Assembly (NCBI GenBank): GCA_012515445.1
Contig: JAAYYI010000055.1
Location: 56,238-120,237, forward strand
From: Candidatus Bathyarchaeota archaeon
GTDB lineage: Archaea; Thermoproteota; Bathyarchaeia; Bathyarchaeales; Bathycorpusculaceae
Direction of reading: 5' to 3'
DNA: 64,000 nt
In this document: positions 29,608 through 40,537 of the stretch, in pieces
Numbering within the stretch: position 1 is the first letter of the stretch
Layout of the letters: each line of letters opens with the position of its first letter
Position numbers and translations under genes: made by a program
The notes under the pieces: model-generated
Told to the model about the DNA's origin: nothing
The model's input: only the letters and a program-made list of their open reading frames with translations
The model's database searches: none

Positions 29608-30496
29608 TCTCATTTTTCTCATGCTTATTTTTTCGTTTTGCGGCGAAAACAGCGATGAACTCCACAGCGGTTAAGGCGGCGACTGCGACTATTGGAAGCC
29701 AATCGTAAGCGTACATGTCGCCAACTGAGCCGTTAACCCTCTTTTCAAGAAAGGTTAAAGCGATGTTGCTGTAGAAGAAGAACGGCAGATTAAAAGCTGC
29801 AATTAATCCGATTGAGCAGATTAGGAACTTTTTGAGGTTTGCCCTGTTGTACCAGAGGAGTATTGGGATAGCCAGCAATGTTACTCTTGGATCAAAAGAG
29901 GACAATGCCACCAGAAATGCGGAATGCCAGGGCTTTTTTATGAAGGCAAAGTAGATTGCTGCGGCTATGAGTGCTGTCTGGATTACATGCGCGTTTGCCA
30001 GTGCGTAACCCCAGTAGTAGCCTTGGAAGAGGTACATTAAGCCAAAATGGTTCAAGTCGGCTACTGGCAATAGCAGGACCACGACGATAGCGATGGAGCC
30101 TAAAAGTAGCGGTTTGCCTTGAAGCAGCTTATAGAGTAGAAATGCAAGCGCAAAGATCGAGATTAACTGTATGAAGTCGAAGACGTTTAGGGCGGTCTGG
30201 TAATCTAATGTCAGAAGGGGCGAGAAGAAGACTAGAAAAGACGGTGGATACATGAATGTCTGTGGTTTAGGTAAAATCACGTAGTCCCCTTGGATGTAGT
30301 CGCCTGAGTAGTAGATGGCGGTGGGGTTCTGGATTAGTCGCCATGCGCCGATGTAGTAGGCTGAGAAGTCAGCTGCGTAGGTTGAGTCTAGCTGCTTGAA
30401 CGTGCGGGGGTAAGCTTCGATGAAGGTGGCGACGTTTAATGCCAACGCTACTATGATGACTGCAGCAAGTGCTTTTTTCTTGTTTTCCGCTAACAC
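29594..30496 (-). CDS. Multi-pass membrane protein, GT87-like
   Basis: ADFSAYYIGAWRLIQNPTAIY, MYPPSFLVFFSPL typical of GT-C/GT87 proteins. Confidence 0.6.
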   Translation of the reverse strand: MLAENKKKALAAVIIVALALNVATFIEAYPRTFKQLDSTYAADFSAYYIGAWRLIQNPTAIYYSGDYIQGDYVILPKPQTFMYPPSFLVFFSPLLTLDYQTALNVFDFIQLISIFALAFLLYKLLQGKPLLLGSIAIVVVLLLPVADLNHFGLMYLFQGYYWGYALANAHVIQTALIAAAIYFAFIKKPWHSAFLVALSSFDPRVTLLAIPILLWYNRANLKKFLICSIGLIAAFNLPFFFYSNIALTFLEKRVNGSVGDMYAYDWLPIVAVAALTAVEFIAVFAAKRKNKHEKNEITAC

Positions 30497-30630
30497 TTAG
30501 TTCTTCTCTAGATAAGTACTGTCTACAAAATCATTTTAGACTTTTGATGGTATCAAAAATACAGCATCTTTTTAGCCTAGAACTTTCTATTTTAACTTGT
30601 TTGCTTGTTATGTAATAGGAGTTATAGCGT

Positions 30631-30960
30631 GTGGAGATAAGCCGAAAAAACCTACGCAACGAAGTTCTGGAACGCATAAAATTCGTCCGCACCTGCGTCA
30701 TGGCGAGGGAACTATGCCTACTCGTACGCACCAACAGGGCAGTTCTGGAGCCAAAAGACGTAGAGGACATATGTATGCATATAAGCGGACTCTGCAAAGA
30801 AGAAGGCTGCAGCGAACCAAGCGAGCTCTGCACCAAAGCGGCTGCGGCAATCGGAAGCGGAGACGAAGAAAAATATCTGGATCTCTGCGCTCAGAGCTGC
30901 GTCAAATGCGGCGAAGCAAAGCGTCCACAGCGCCCCAAAAACGATGCCTACGTATCATAG
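30631..30960 (+). CDS. Cys-rich hypothetical protein
   Basis: 109 aa with 8 or more Cys including CxxxCVKC; no family recognised. Confidence 0.5.
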   Translation: MEISRKNLRNEVLERIKFVRTCVMARELCLLVRTNRAVLEPKDVEDICMHISGLCKEEGCSEPSELCTKAAAAIGSGDEEKYLDLCAQSCVKCGEAKRPQRPKNDAYVS

Positions 30961-30991
30961 CGAGCAGAGAAGCATTCTGAGGTAGATTGGT

Positions 30992-31468
30992 ATGTTTATC
31001 GCTCCGTTTGTTCCAAGTCCATCGCTTGTAGTAGCATACATGCTTAAGCTTGCAGATTTGAAGTCAGGTGAAGTCCTTTTTGACATGGGAGCGGGCGACG
31101 GCAGAACGGTGATTATGGCGGCGAAAGCGTTTGGCGCACGTGGCGTCGGTATCGAGTTGCGGGAGGACTTGGCGAAGAAGGCGATGGGTTCAATCCACGA
31201 GAGCGGTTTGGATGACCGCGTGACGATCGTTAACGATGACATGTTTAACGTTAACTTGACTGCGGCGGATGTGGTTTACCTGTATTTGACGACGAGCGCC
31301 AATGAGAAGATCAAGCCTAAGCTGGAACGCGACCTTAAAAAGGGCGCACGAGTCGTCAGCCACGATTACGAAGTAGTCGGCTGGCATCCCGAGAAGATAG
31401 AGACCTTCTGCGAAAACCCGCAACTGGGGTATCCTTCGCATACGATTTACCTATACAGAAAAACCTGA
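30992..31468 (+). CDS. SAM-dependent methyltransferase resembling archaeal aKMT/FAM173
   Basis: EVLFDMGAGDGRTVIMAAKAFGARGVGIELRE, VVYLYLT. Confidence 0.8.
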   Translation: MFIAPFVPSPSLVVAYMLKLADLKSGEVLFDMGAGDGRTVIMAAKAFGARGVGIELREDLAKKAMGSIHESGLDDRVTIVNDDMFNVNLTAADVVYLYLTTSANEKIKPKLERDLKKGARVVSHDYEVVGWHPEKIETFCENPQLGYPSHTIYLYRKT

Positions 31469-31879
31469 ACGGCAGGTTTGGCTTCTGGTCGACTGCGGTT
31501 TTTTTTATAGCCCCCTTATTTATAGGCTCAACGTTTGCTGAGAGAAGAAGCTGAGAAACACGCGATTGCTGATTGCCTACTGCGAAGTTTACATGATTGC
31601 TGCATGGACACGATTTTTTTCTTATATCTGTTTCTGGGGTATACGCTTTTTGGGGTTTGGATGCGTCTGTTGCTCTCAAGCTACCTCCCTCCCCTTATAA
31701 AAAGCGCCAATTTAAGACCTACCCGTCTCAGAGTGAGGCCCTCTCCCTATCAAATGCTTAGAGATCCTTTCTACAGGTTGCTGCATGGCTATCCTACTAG
31801 AGCAAATAGGCAAATAGCCACGTAGAGCATCGCTGATTTACGCTGATTTACGGGGACAGATTTTAATTCATCCGAACTA

Positions 31880-33115
31880 ATGATTGCTCATATGTGGCGG
31901 CTAGGAACTTTCTTTCATGAGATGGCTTACGGTTTACTATCCGTATTCATCCCAATGTACATCGTCACATCGGCTGCGCTTGGCGGTTTAGGGGGAAGCT
32001 TATTCGACTTAGGCTTGATCACTGCCCTCTCCGTTGTATTCACGATTCCTGCCGCTTACTTCTGGGGCTGGATATGCGACCGAATACGCCGCTATAAAAT
32101 CTTCATCCTGCTGTCTTTTCTTTCCTCGGCGGTGATACTGTTCCTGTTAACGTTTTCTTTTGCACAGAACTTGGCTGTGTTTGCTGCGCTCTACATTCTG
32201 ATGAGTGTTCTGCACATAGCTCATGAATCGCCGAAAAACGTCTTAGTGGCAGAGAACTATTCACATGATCAGTGGGGTAGAGCATACGCCGTATATGAAG
32301 GGGTAACCGAAATAGGGCTAATAATCGGTTTAGGCATAGGCTTCTTCACTTTCAGCGCGTCAATCAGCTTCGGCATAAACGCAATACACTCGTTCTATGT
32401 CTGCAGCATCCTTAGCTTCATCGCCTTTTTGCTGTCATTGTTCTTCATCGCTGATCCGTTAGTGAATTTTGAGCGCCGCTTGGTAGGCATGGAAAACAAG
32501 CTTAACTTCGTCAATAGCGGCTTTCAAACCTTGTCTAAAATGTGGCGCGGTAACATGGATATATCAGGTTTCAAGCAGACTCGCTTCTTAGGCTTCGGTT
32601 TGGCAATACTGTTCTTCACATTGGCAACAAGCGTATTCTTTACGCCACTTCCCGTATTCTTCACCGACTACTTAGGATTAGAACCTAGCTTAGTCTTCAT
32701 AGTCTACGTGCTATGCTCAGTCGGAGCAACTTCTGGGTATTTTTACGTTCGGAACAGGGCTTTTGGGGGTAATGTGAAAAGCCGAATAAGCCGAATGATA
32801 CTGCTTCGAAGTCTGCTGGTTTTCTTGACTGTTGTGGTTGTGAGTTTATCATTTAACGCCCTGGCGCTTTCTGGGTTGATGCTGATCGGTTTAGGCTTCG
32901 CATTCGCGGTTTACTCTATTCTGATGCTCTGTAACTCGATGGCTCTTGTACCCCAAGGAAAAACAGGCATAATCGACGTATTAGCTAGTTTAGGCACTGC
33001 AACTGGATCCTTCTTAGGCCCATTTCTAGCCGGTGTTATCGGTTATTTGCCGGCGTTTCTGATTGCAAGCACTCTTTTCCTTGTGGCCTTCGTCTGCATA
33101 AAGCTCCTATCGTAA
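31880..33115 (+). CDS. MFS transporter
   Basis: 12-TM-like hydrophobic pattern, FWGWICDRIRRYK loop. Confidence 0.85.
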   Translation: MIAHMWRLGTFFHEMAYGLLSVFIPMYIVTSAALGGLGGSLFDLGLITALSVVFTIPAAYFWGWICDRIRRYKIFILLSFLSSAVILFLLTFSFAQNLAVFAALYILMSVLHIAHESPKNVLVAENYSHDQWGRAYAVYEGVTEIGLIIGLGIGFFTFSASISFGINAIHSFYVCSILSFIAFLLSLFFIADPLVNFERRLVGMENKLNFVNSGFQTLSKMWRGNMDISGFKQTRFLGFGLAILFFTLATSVFFTPLPVFFTDYLGLEPSLVFIVYVLCSVGATSGYFYVRNRAFGGNVKSRISRMILLRSLLVFLTVVVVSLSFNALALSGLMLIGLGFAFAVYSILMLCNSMALVPQGKTGIIDVLASLGTATGSFLGPFLAGVIGYLPAFLIASTLFLVAFVCIKLLS

Positions 33116-33182
33116 ACGCTGAAATATAGTTTTTTTAAGCAAAAACTTAATCCGCGATCCCCCATTTTCTCAACTGACTTCA

Positions 33183-33677
33183 ATGCAATACGTCCCTTGG
33201 CGAAACGTTAACAGTTGGCAATGCAAAGCATGTGGTTACTGCTGTAAACTCTATTCGGTAGTGCTGAACTTCGGTGAATACCTGCGTCTGACTCAAACGT
33301 ACGGACAAGGCGCCGCAGAGTCTGATTTGAGCCGCTTCTACATCAAGCGCCACAGCAACGGCGACTGCGCATTTCTAGGCTGTAAATCGCTGAAGTACTA
33401 CTGCGGGTTGCAGGCGACAAAGCCTGAGGCATGCAAAATCTGGCCATTTAAAGTGGCGGCCGAACCCAAGTATGGCGATGAGGACTTAGCAGCTTTCAAT
33501 TATGATGGAAAAGAGGTTTACATCTACGTCGATAACATGTGTAGTGGGGTACGGTATGGCAAGCCGACTTGGGAGTTTCAGAACCAGACGATTAAAGAGT
33601 TTGTCGAAATCGCGCTTGGCACACGGGAGTTTCAGCATCACGCAACTGGGCGCATTGGGTTTGAATGGCGGAAATAA
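33183..33677 (+). CDS. YkgJ-type Fe-S/Zn Cys-cluster protein
   Basis: WQCKACGYCCKLYSVVL...CAFLG...CGLQATKPEACKIWPF. Confidence 0.8.
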   Translation: MQYVPWRNVNSWQCKACGYCCKLYSVVLNFGEYLRLTQTYGQGAAESDLSRFYIKRHSNGDCAFLGCKSLKYYCGLQATKPEACKIWPFKVAAEPKYGDEDLAAFNYDGKEVYIYVDNMCSGVRYGKPTWEFQNQTIKEFVEIALGTREFQHHATGRIGFEWRK

Positions 33678-33786
33678 ATTTTAGGTCTATATTTCAGAAA
33701 ACAACGATATCCAGCAAAAATTGGCAGTAACTTCATAAATCTGAAACCACTTTTAAGCACAAACACTTCCGCTAGAAGGCAACTAT

Positions 33787-34569
33787 ATGTCTAAACCAAA
33801 AGTCGGTGTTTCAATGCTCTACAGCCTAGGCGAACCATACAACCGCATGGTTAAACGCCTAGCAACAATGGAAACAAAATACATAGAGATACTTGACGAC
33901 GGCACCTATGACCTCAATAAGTCTCGAGTAGCGCAGCTAAAGGAAGCCGCCAAATCCTTAGATCTCACCTATAGCGTGCATGCACCGTTTGTGGATATAA
34001 ACATCGGTTCACCCGCCAAGCCCATGCTCGCCGCCGGCTTAAAACGCCTCAAACAATCCCTAGCCAATGCTAACGAACTTGACGCGAAGATGTGGACTTT
34101 CCACCCGGCACAGTTCACGGGTATCAGCGCCTTCTACCCTGATGGACTCTTCAAGCAGTCGTTCGAGAGTATAAAGGAGCTGTATGCCGTCGCGGAGGAT
34201 TACGGCGTCAATGTGGCGCTTGAGAATCTGCCCTCACAGTATGGTTATTTGATGAGTAAACCCGAGGAGTTCCAGCGGCTCTACAAAGAAACCAACCTGC
34301 CCATAGGCATCACGTTGGATTTGGGCCATGCGCATCTTGACCGTCAGATTCAGCCCTTCTTTGACCAGTTAGCCGACAAAATAGTGCATATCCACGCCAG
34401 CAACAACTACGGCAAGCAGGACGACCACAACGGAGTAGAAGACGGCAACATAGATTACAGCCAGTTTGTTGAGAATCTGCGAAGAATCGGCTACGACAAA
34501 TGGGTTATGGTTGAATCCATAAAGAAGGTGCCTGAGAGCATAGCCAAGCTAAAGCAGATTCTTGCTTAG
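33787..34569 (+). CDS. Xylose isomerase-like TIM barrel (sugar phosphate isomerase/epimerase)
   Basis: YSVHAPFVDINIGSP, VALENLPSQYGYL, ITLDLGHAHLD, VHIHASNNYGKQDDH. Confidence 0.85.
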   Translation: MSKPKVGVSMLYSLGEPYNRMVKRLATMETKYIEILDDGTYDLNKSRVAQLKEAAKSLDLTYSVHAPFVDINIGSPAKPMLAAGLKRLKQSLANANELDAKMWTFHPAQFTGISAFYPDGLFKQSFESIKELYAVAEDYGVNVALENLPSQYGYLMSKPEEFQRLYKETNLPIGITLDLGHAHLDRQIQPFFDQLADKIVHIHASNNYGKQDDHNGVEDGNIDYSQFVENLRRIGYDKWVMVESIKKVPESIAKLKQILA

Positions 34570-35478
34570 AGGTAACTCTATTTCTAAGAAGTCCTCTGCG
34601 AGCACCGTGTTGGGAAAAACCTTTTTTGCCTGCTCCAGCAGCGGTGTAGCGTCGGGATATCTTGCGCTAATATGCGATAGGGCTAGCTGCTTTGCATTCG
34701 CTGATTTCGCTTGCCCCGCAGCCTGAGTTGGGGTCGAGTGCCCGTCAACATCTGCTTTTTGCGTCAATGAATCGTCGAATGTGCAGTCGTGGATAACTAA
34801 GTCAGCGTCTTTTGCAAAATCCGCGAAGGCGTCGAAGGGTTTGGTGTCACCGGTGTAGACGATTTTTCTGCCAGACCGCAATGGGCCCATAACATCGGTT
34901 GGTTTCACGGTGTTGCCGTTGGGGGCGATGACTTCTTTGCCGCTCTGCAGCTTAGACCACAGTTCCCCCTGTGGGATGCCGAGTGCTTTGGCTTTATCCG
35001 GGTAGAATCTGCCGGGGCGTGGGTGCTCGGTGAAGGCGAAGCAGTAACTTTCAACTGCATGGTTTGATTTGACGGCGGCTAAATGGTATTCGCCTTGCTC
35101 AATAATTGGGCCTTCGCCGGTGATTTCTATGATTTCAAGGGGGTAGTTGACGCCGAAGTGCAGGGTTTCCGCTGTGCATTCGAGGAATTTTTTGATACCA
35201 ATGGGGCCATAAACCTGTAGGGGTTCTTTGCGCTCCATGAGTGCCATGGTTTGCAGCAGGCCTGGTAAGCCTAGTACGTGGTCGCCGTGTAGGTGGCTAA
35301 TGAAGATTTTCATTTTGCGGTGGAAACTTACTTTGGCTCCCATCATCTGGTGCTGGACGTTTTCGCCGCAGTCGAACATCCACTGTTCCTTCGGGCATTG
35401 CACGACTACACATGGTAGGCTGCGTTTCATGGTGGGTACGCTGCCGCTTGTTCCTAGGAATACTATTCGAATGCTCAT
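34549..35478 (-). CDS. rnz: Ribonuclease Z
   Basis: FLGTSGSVPT, FISHLHGDHVLGLPGLL, YTGDTKP, HDCTFDDSL, LSHISARY. Confidence 0.95.
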   Translation of the reverse strand: MSIRIVFLGTSGSVPTMKRSLPCVVVQCPKEQWMFDCGENVQHQMMGAKVSFHRKMKIFISHLHGDHVLGLPGLLQTMALMERKEPLQVYGPIGIKKFLECTAETLHFGVNYPLEIIEITGEGPIIEQGEYHLAAVKSNHAVESYCFAFTEHPRPGRFYPDKAKALGIPQGELWSKLQSGKEVIAPNGNTVKPTDVMGPLRSGRKIVYTGDTKPFDAFADFAKDADLVIHDCTFDDSLTQKADVDGHSTPTQAAGQAKSANAKQLALSHISARYPDATPLLEQAKKVFPNTVLAEDFLEIELPLSKNLL

Positions 35479-35740
35479 GGCTGTGCACTTGTGTATTGGT
35501 TAGCTCTTTTGTCTTATTTTAATGATATTTTCTTTGTTGTTTGCTTTTTGCGTTTACTACTTTTTAGTATCTGGATAGTTCAATTTCTGGTGATTGTTAT
35601 TAGGGGGTATATAAGGAAAAACGGTTGGTTGCAGTTTTATTACTAAAGGCTTATAACTAAAACTAGTGGAATAACTAATCAGGTAAGCGTTTCTTCTGCA
35701 AAAGGACGCATGCCTTAAAATATTTAAGGAAAATAAAAAG

Positions 35741-38272
35741 ATGAATACTAGAAAAAATCTTGTATGGGCACTAGTCGCTATCCTTGCAATATCAATCGTA
35801 GTATCATTACCTCTGATAAGCATTGAAGTAGACGCAGCAGTAACACAGAAGACCTATGCAATTTCTGACGCTATCCCTCGCACAGTCGGAATGGGCGAGC
35901 AAGTTTTGCTCAAATGCGGTATCACTGAAGCATTAGCATCACAAGCATACGGATGGACCGGTATCACAATAACCGTCGTTAAACCAGACGGCGCAACCCA
36001 GACACTTGGACCATTCACCACTGACTCTACTGGCTCAACCTACACACTCTATACACCAGACCAAATGGGTGTATACAACATTACAACTAATTTCCCACAG
36101 CAGGAAATGCCAGTAAACACCATGGCAGTTGAAAGAGGCGCAATGATCGCTAAAGGCACCATTATGCTAGCAAGCACAGAAAAAAGCTCCTTCACCGTAA
36201 CCCAAGAGGCATCGCCACAGTATCCGGGTCATGCTCTGCCAACTGAGTATTGGAGTCGTCCAATCGACCCACAGCTCAGAGAATGGTACAGCGTCTCAGG
36301 CAACTGGGTAGCAAGACCAGATAACTCCGTTGTAGAATATAATGACAATGCACCGGACACAGCACACGTACTATGGGCTAATCCATTGACAACTGGCGGT
36401 ATGGCTGGCGGCTTAATCGCTGGTGTACCTGTTGCATCAGAAACAGGCGACGCATATGAAGGCAAATTCCCAGGCTCAGTTATACTGAACGGCGTACTAT
36501 ACTACCAAAGAACAGACACTAGAAGGGAAACAGCACCGGCAATTATGGCAATCGACTTACACACAGGCGAAGAATGGATGTTCAGAAACAACACCGTTCT
36601 ATCCTTCGGCCAAGTATTCTACTTTGACAGCTACAACTTCGACGGCGTATTCACATACGTCTGGTCAGTCTCTGGCAGCACTTGGACAGCATATGATCCA
36701 TTCACCGGCAACCAACAGATGCAAATCACCAACGTACCCTCCGGCACAAGAGTCTACGGGCCACACGGCGAAATCTTGATCTACCAAATTAACTATAACG
36801 CAGGCTGGATGGCACTCTGGAACTCAACAGATGCAGGTCTACAAAACGCAGTTATCGGAACACCTGACTATGGCAGCTGGGGAAACACTGCACACGGAAC
36901 ATCACTGCAGAACAAGGGACTAAACGGCACCAACCCACGATGCTACACATGGAACGTTACAATACCCAAGGGCTTATCGGCAACTGGAACAAAAATCTAT
37001 GTTGATGACAGAGTAGTTGGCTTATTTGTCAATCAAAGCAGAGTACGCGTTTGGGCACTTAACACTGCAAACCTGAACTCAGCATCTACACAGGCATCAG
37101 TACTCTATGACCAATCGTGGACTCCACCATCAGAATGGATAGAGGGCACAAACACAATGGCATACACAGGTGCATCCAACTGGGTAACAGACCCAACATA
37201 CGGTGACGGTGTTATTGCAGTATGGGATAAAGAACTAAGAACCCACTACGGCTTTAGCGTAACCACCGGAAAATACCTCTGGGAAACTGACTCAGAACAC
37301 TACCTCGACTCTTACGGTTGGGGCTCTATGGAGCACACTTGGTACTTTGCCTATGGCAAACTGTTCTCTATCGGTGTCGGCGGTATTCTATATGCCTATG
37401 ACCTAAAGACAGGCAACACTGAATGGACTTACGCCCTCAACGATGCGTACGGCGAGCCAATCACCGGCGAAAACTGGTGGGGATGGATCGACCTAATCGC
37501 TGACGGCAAAGTCTACGTTGGCACACTTGAGCACTCAGCAGAAAACCCGCTACCAAGAGGAGCACCATACGCTGCAGTCAACGCATCTAACGGCGCAGAA
37601 ATCTGGCGAGTCAACGGCATGTTCCGAGAAACCAGATGGGGCGGAAACGGCATCATCGGAGACAGCATCATCGCAACCATGGACACCTACGACCAACGCG
37701 TCTACGCAATCGGAAAAGGACCCTCACAAACAACAGTTTCAGCACCTGACCTAGCAGTAAACGGCGGCGACCCAGTACTAATCACTGGATCAGTAATCGA
37801 CATCTCACCAGGCACAGCAACAGCAGAAATCAAAATGCGCTTCCCCAACGGAGTACCAGCAGTATCTGATCCAAGCCAAAGCCAATGGATGCTATACGTC
37901 TACAAACAATTCGAATGCCCAACCAACGCAACCGGAGTAGAAGTAATCCTATCCGTAATCGACGCAAACGGCAACTACAGAGCAATCGGTACAACAACCG
38001 CTGACATAAACGGCAAATTCAGCTATGCATGGCAACCAGACATAGCCGGTAAATACACAGTATTCGCAACCTTCGCAGGATCAGACGCATACTACAGCTC
38101 AACAGGCCAAGACGCATTCCTAGTCAAAGAAGCTCCAGCAGCAACCACAGAGCCAACAGCGCAACCACAATCAATCACTGACGCCTACTTTGTACCAGCA
38201 GTCGCAGTCATACTAGTCGTACTAGTCGTCGGCATCGGCTTAATCCTGATGGCGCTACGCAAAAAACCATAA
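35741..38272 (+). CDS. Secreted PQQ-like beta-propeller surface protein with Ig-like domain and C-terminal TM anchor
   Basis: N-terminal signal/TM, propeller repeats (GVLYYQRTD..., GILYAYDLKTGNTEWTY), C-terminal AVAVILVVLVVGIGLILMALRKKP. Confidence 0.8.
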   Translation: MNTRKNLVWALVAILAISIVVSLPLISIEVDAAVTQKTYAISDAIPRTVGMGEQVLLKCGITEALASQAYGWTGITITVVKPDGATQTLGPFTTDSTGSTYTLYTPDQMGVYNITTNFPQQEMPVNTMAVERGAMIAKGTIMLASTEKSSFTVTQEASPQYPGHALPTEYWSRPIDPQLREWYSVSGNWVARPDNSVVEYNDNAPDTAHVLWANPLTTGGMAGGLIAGVPVASETGDAYEGKFPGSVILNGVLYYQRTDTRRETAPAIMAIDLHTGEEWMFRNNTVLSFGQVFYFDSYNFDGVFTYVWSVSGSTWTAYDPFTGNQQMQITNVPSGTRVYGPHGEILIYQINYNAGWMALWNSTDAGLQNAVIGTPDYGSWGNTAHGTSLQNKGLNGTNPRCYTWNVTIPKGLSATGTKIYVDDRVVGLFVNQSRVRVWALNTANLNSASTQASVLYDQSWTPPSEWIEGTNTMAYTGASNWVTDPTYGDGVIAVWDKELRTHYGFSVTTGKYLWETDSEHYLDSYGWGSMEHTWYFAYGKLFSIGVGGILYAYDLKTGNTEWTYALNDAYGEPITGENWWGWIDLIADGKVYVGTLEHSAENPLPRGAPYAAVNASNGAEIWRVNGMFRETRWGGNGIIGDSIIATMDTYDQRVYAIGKGPSQTTVSAPDLAVNGGDPVLITGSVIDISPGTATAEIKMRFPNGVPAVSDPSQSQWMLYVYKQFECPTNATGVEVILSVIDANGNYRAIGTTTADINGKFSYAWQPDIAGKYTVFATFAGSDAYYSSTGQDAFLVKEAPAATTEPTAQPQSITDAYFVPAVAVILVVLVVGIGLILMALRKKP

Positions 38273-38441
38273 AACCACAAAAACCAACAATCTTCCTTTT
38301 TCCTTTTTTTGTTAGAGAAATGCAGAATGGGGCTGAGAGGGTCTCCGAATTTGGATTTACGATGATTGCAGGGCATCGTAATCACATTACATCTCTCTTT
38401 CTTCTGATAGGATCGGGGGCCTCAGCTAACCCAACTCTGCG

Positions 38442-39518
38442 TTAACGTCTTCTCTCATACACGACTATCTCGCGAGTTAAGGTTGCATGAATGTACACTT
38501 GGTGGCTCTCAAGCGCTACGAACCCTAACTCGCCGACGAAGACAGATATTTCATCTGACATACGCGTAACTTTCCCCGCGCTGTCCGGACTGATAGGCAT
38601 AGCAATGCAGATACGTTGCCCAACGCCGAGTAGCACCGCAGAAGCCGCCAAAACATCCTTCACCAGCTGTTTTGTGGTGGATTTCAGGGTGCTGGATGAG
38701 CGGCCATAAGGCGGGTCAGTTACGATGGCGTCAACTTTCCAGAGAGGTATCCTGCGTGAATCCGCATGTAGCAGCCCCTCTGCTCGTATGCCAAAGTGCT
38801 CAAGGTTCTTTTTTGTGCCAGCTACCATGCGGCGCTGGGCGTCGATGCCCACTGCCCTGCAGCCGATGAATGTCGCCTCGATCAGTGAGGTGCCTGTGCC
38901 GCAGAATGGGTCAAGCAGTACTGACTCGGCTTTTGCATGTGCCAAGTTAACCATGCAGCGTGCCATTTTTGAGGGCATTGCGGATGGGTGGAAGAATGGT
39001 TTCTTGCGGGGGCGCCTCTCGGAGAAGGTTTTGCTTGTGATGTCTGTTAGTTTTAGACCTATAATCAGCTGGTTGTTTGTTATGATGCCGATTATGGTTT
39101 TATCAGGGTTTTTGAGGTTCACTTTAGCGCCGGGGGTTTGCCTAAGAATTTGGCCGCCGAGTTTAATTTCAAGGGTCATGGTGTTGATTTCGGCGTCGGC
39201 GTAGTTTTTGATGCGGTTGATGCGTACAACGAAGGATTCGCCGGGTTGGATAACTTGGGTGAAATCTACTTTTGCTGCTGCGTCGGCGATGTCCTTGTAG
39301 GTTGCGTTTGAAACCATTAGTTCCTGTGCACAGACCCTTGTATATGCGGAGCGGACTGGTACAACTTTTACGCTTTCCAGCGGCGCTTCCAAGCGGAGAA
39401 TTTGATCGAACTCGCAAACGTTACAGTAAGCGTAGCCTTCAGCTTCCAGAATCGCCTTGATTTCGGAGGCTGGAAGCGTGCCGTTCTCGCCTGAGAGTAA
39501 AAAGAAGAGTTTAGGCAC
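38442..39518 (-). CDS. THUMP-domain tRNA guanine-N2 methyltransferase (Trm-G10/Trm11-like)
   Basis: LLDPFCGTGTSLIEA, VDAIVTDPPYGRSSS. Confidence 0.85.
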   Translation of the reverse strand: MPKLFFLLSGENGTLPASEIKAILEAEGYAYCNVCEFDQILRLEAPLESVKVVPVRSAYTRVCAQELMVSNATYKDIADAAAKVDFTQVIQPGESFVVRINRIKNYADAEINTMTLEIKLGGQILRQTPGAKVNLKNPDKTIIGIITNNQLIIGLKLTDITSKTFSERRPRKKPFFHPSAMPSKMARCMVNLAHAKAESVLLDPFCGTGTSLIEATFIGCRAVGIDAQRRMVAGTKKNLEHFGIRAEGLLHADSRRIPLWKVDAIVTDPPYGRSSSTLKSTTKQLVKDVLAASAVLLGVGQRICIAMPISPDSAGKVTRMSDEISVFVGELGFVALESHQVYIHATLTREIVVYERRR

Positions 39519-40471
39519 TATACTGCGCCTTTTAGTGCTTCGCTAATTAGCGGTGCAAGCGAGACCTTGCTTACTGCGCCGGGAACGCTGTCTGTGCCGA
39601 CGATTTCTTCTACGCCTGCGTCTAGGATGCGTTTCTCTGCGTCGCCGATTAAGAGGCCGTGTACGCAGCCGCAAAATATGTGTTTAGCGCCGTTTTCGCG
39701 AAGTATTTTTGCCGCGCCTACGATGGTGCCGCCGGTGCTGATGATGTCGTCTAGGATGATTACGTTTTGGTCTTTAACGTTTAGGCCCTCTGCGGTTTGG
39801 ACGGTTTGGCCTGTGTAGCGGTCACGGGTCTTGTTGAGGTGGCCTGCGTCGCCGCCGAGCACCGCTTGTGCCTGCTTGGCGATGTACATTGCGCCCTTGT
39901 CTGGTGAGAGCGCGTAGGCGCCTTTGTAGCCTTTCTGGACAAAGTAGTCTGCGATGAGTGGGATGGCGCTTACGGTTCTGGCTGGCATAGGGAACTGCTT
40001 AAGTGACATTTCGGAGTGGAGGTTGACTGTGAGGAACTCGTCGATTCCTGCGGCTTTTAGCATGCGCGCGATGGTTTCGACGCCGATGCCTTCGCCTGAT
40101 AGGAAGATTTTGTCTTGCCGCGCGTAGGCCATGTATGGGATTACCGCGGTGACTTTTGTTGCGCCCGCACGTTTAGCTGCGTCTGCTAAAAACGAGATTT
40201 GGAATAGTCTGCCGTCCTGCATTGGTGGGCAGGTGGTTTGGATGATTGCAACTTCATCGCCTTTGACGTCGCCGTCTAAGCGGACGTAGGATTCGCCGTC
40301 TGGGAAAATCTTTGCGACTACCGGAATGTTTGGGTATCCGGTTTGGGCTGATACTGCTTCAGCTAAGGGTTTGGATGCGGGGCCAGAGATAATCTTCAAT
40401 GCTGTTTCCTCTTGCAGTTTAGGAATGCATATTGTGGTTTTAAGCGTTATCTCTGAAAAAAGCTGCATCAC
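39518..40471 (-). CDS. prs: Ribose-phosphate pyrophosphokinase
   Basis: FPDGESYVRL, YMAYARQDK, VIILDDIISTGGTIVGAAK. Confidence 0.95.
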   Translation of the reverse strand: MMQLFSEITLKTTICIPKLQEETALKIISGPASKPLAEAVSAQTGYPNIPVVAKIFPDGESYVRLDGDVKGDEVAIIQTTCPPMQDGRLFQISFLADAAKRAGATKVTAVIPYMAYARQDKIFLSGEGIGVETIARMLKAAGIDEFLTVNLHSEMSLKQFPMPARTVSAIPLIADYFVQKGYKGAYALSPDKGAMYIAKQAQAVLGGDAGHLNKTRDRYTGQTVQTAEGLNVKDQNVIILDDIISTGGTIVGAAKILRENGAKHIFCGCVHGLLIGDAEKRILDAGVEEIVGTDSVPGAVSKVSLAPLISEALKGAV

Positions 40472-40537
40472 GCATTGTATGAAATTGTTGAAGAAGCTTC
40501 AATAAACCGGTCTGCAACATAACCCATTGAGTGCGCG

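Noticed and set aside
31821-31853. Short duplication CGCTGATTTACGCTGATTTACG
   Set aside because: Only two copies of an ~11-bp unit in intergenic DNA; no functional context.
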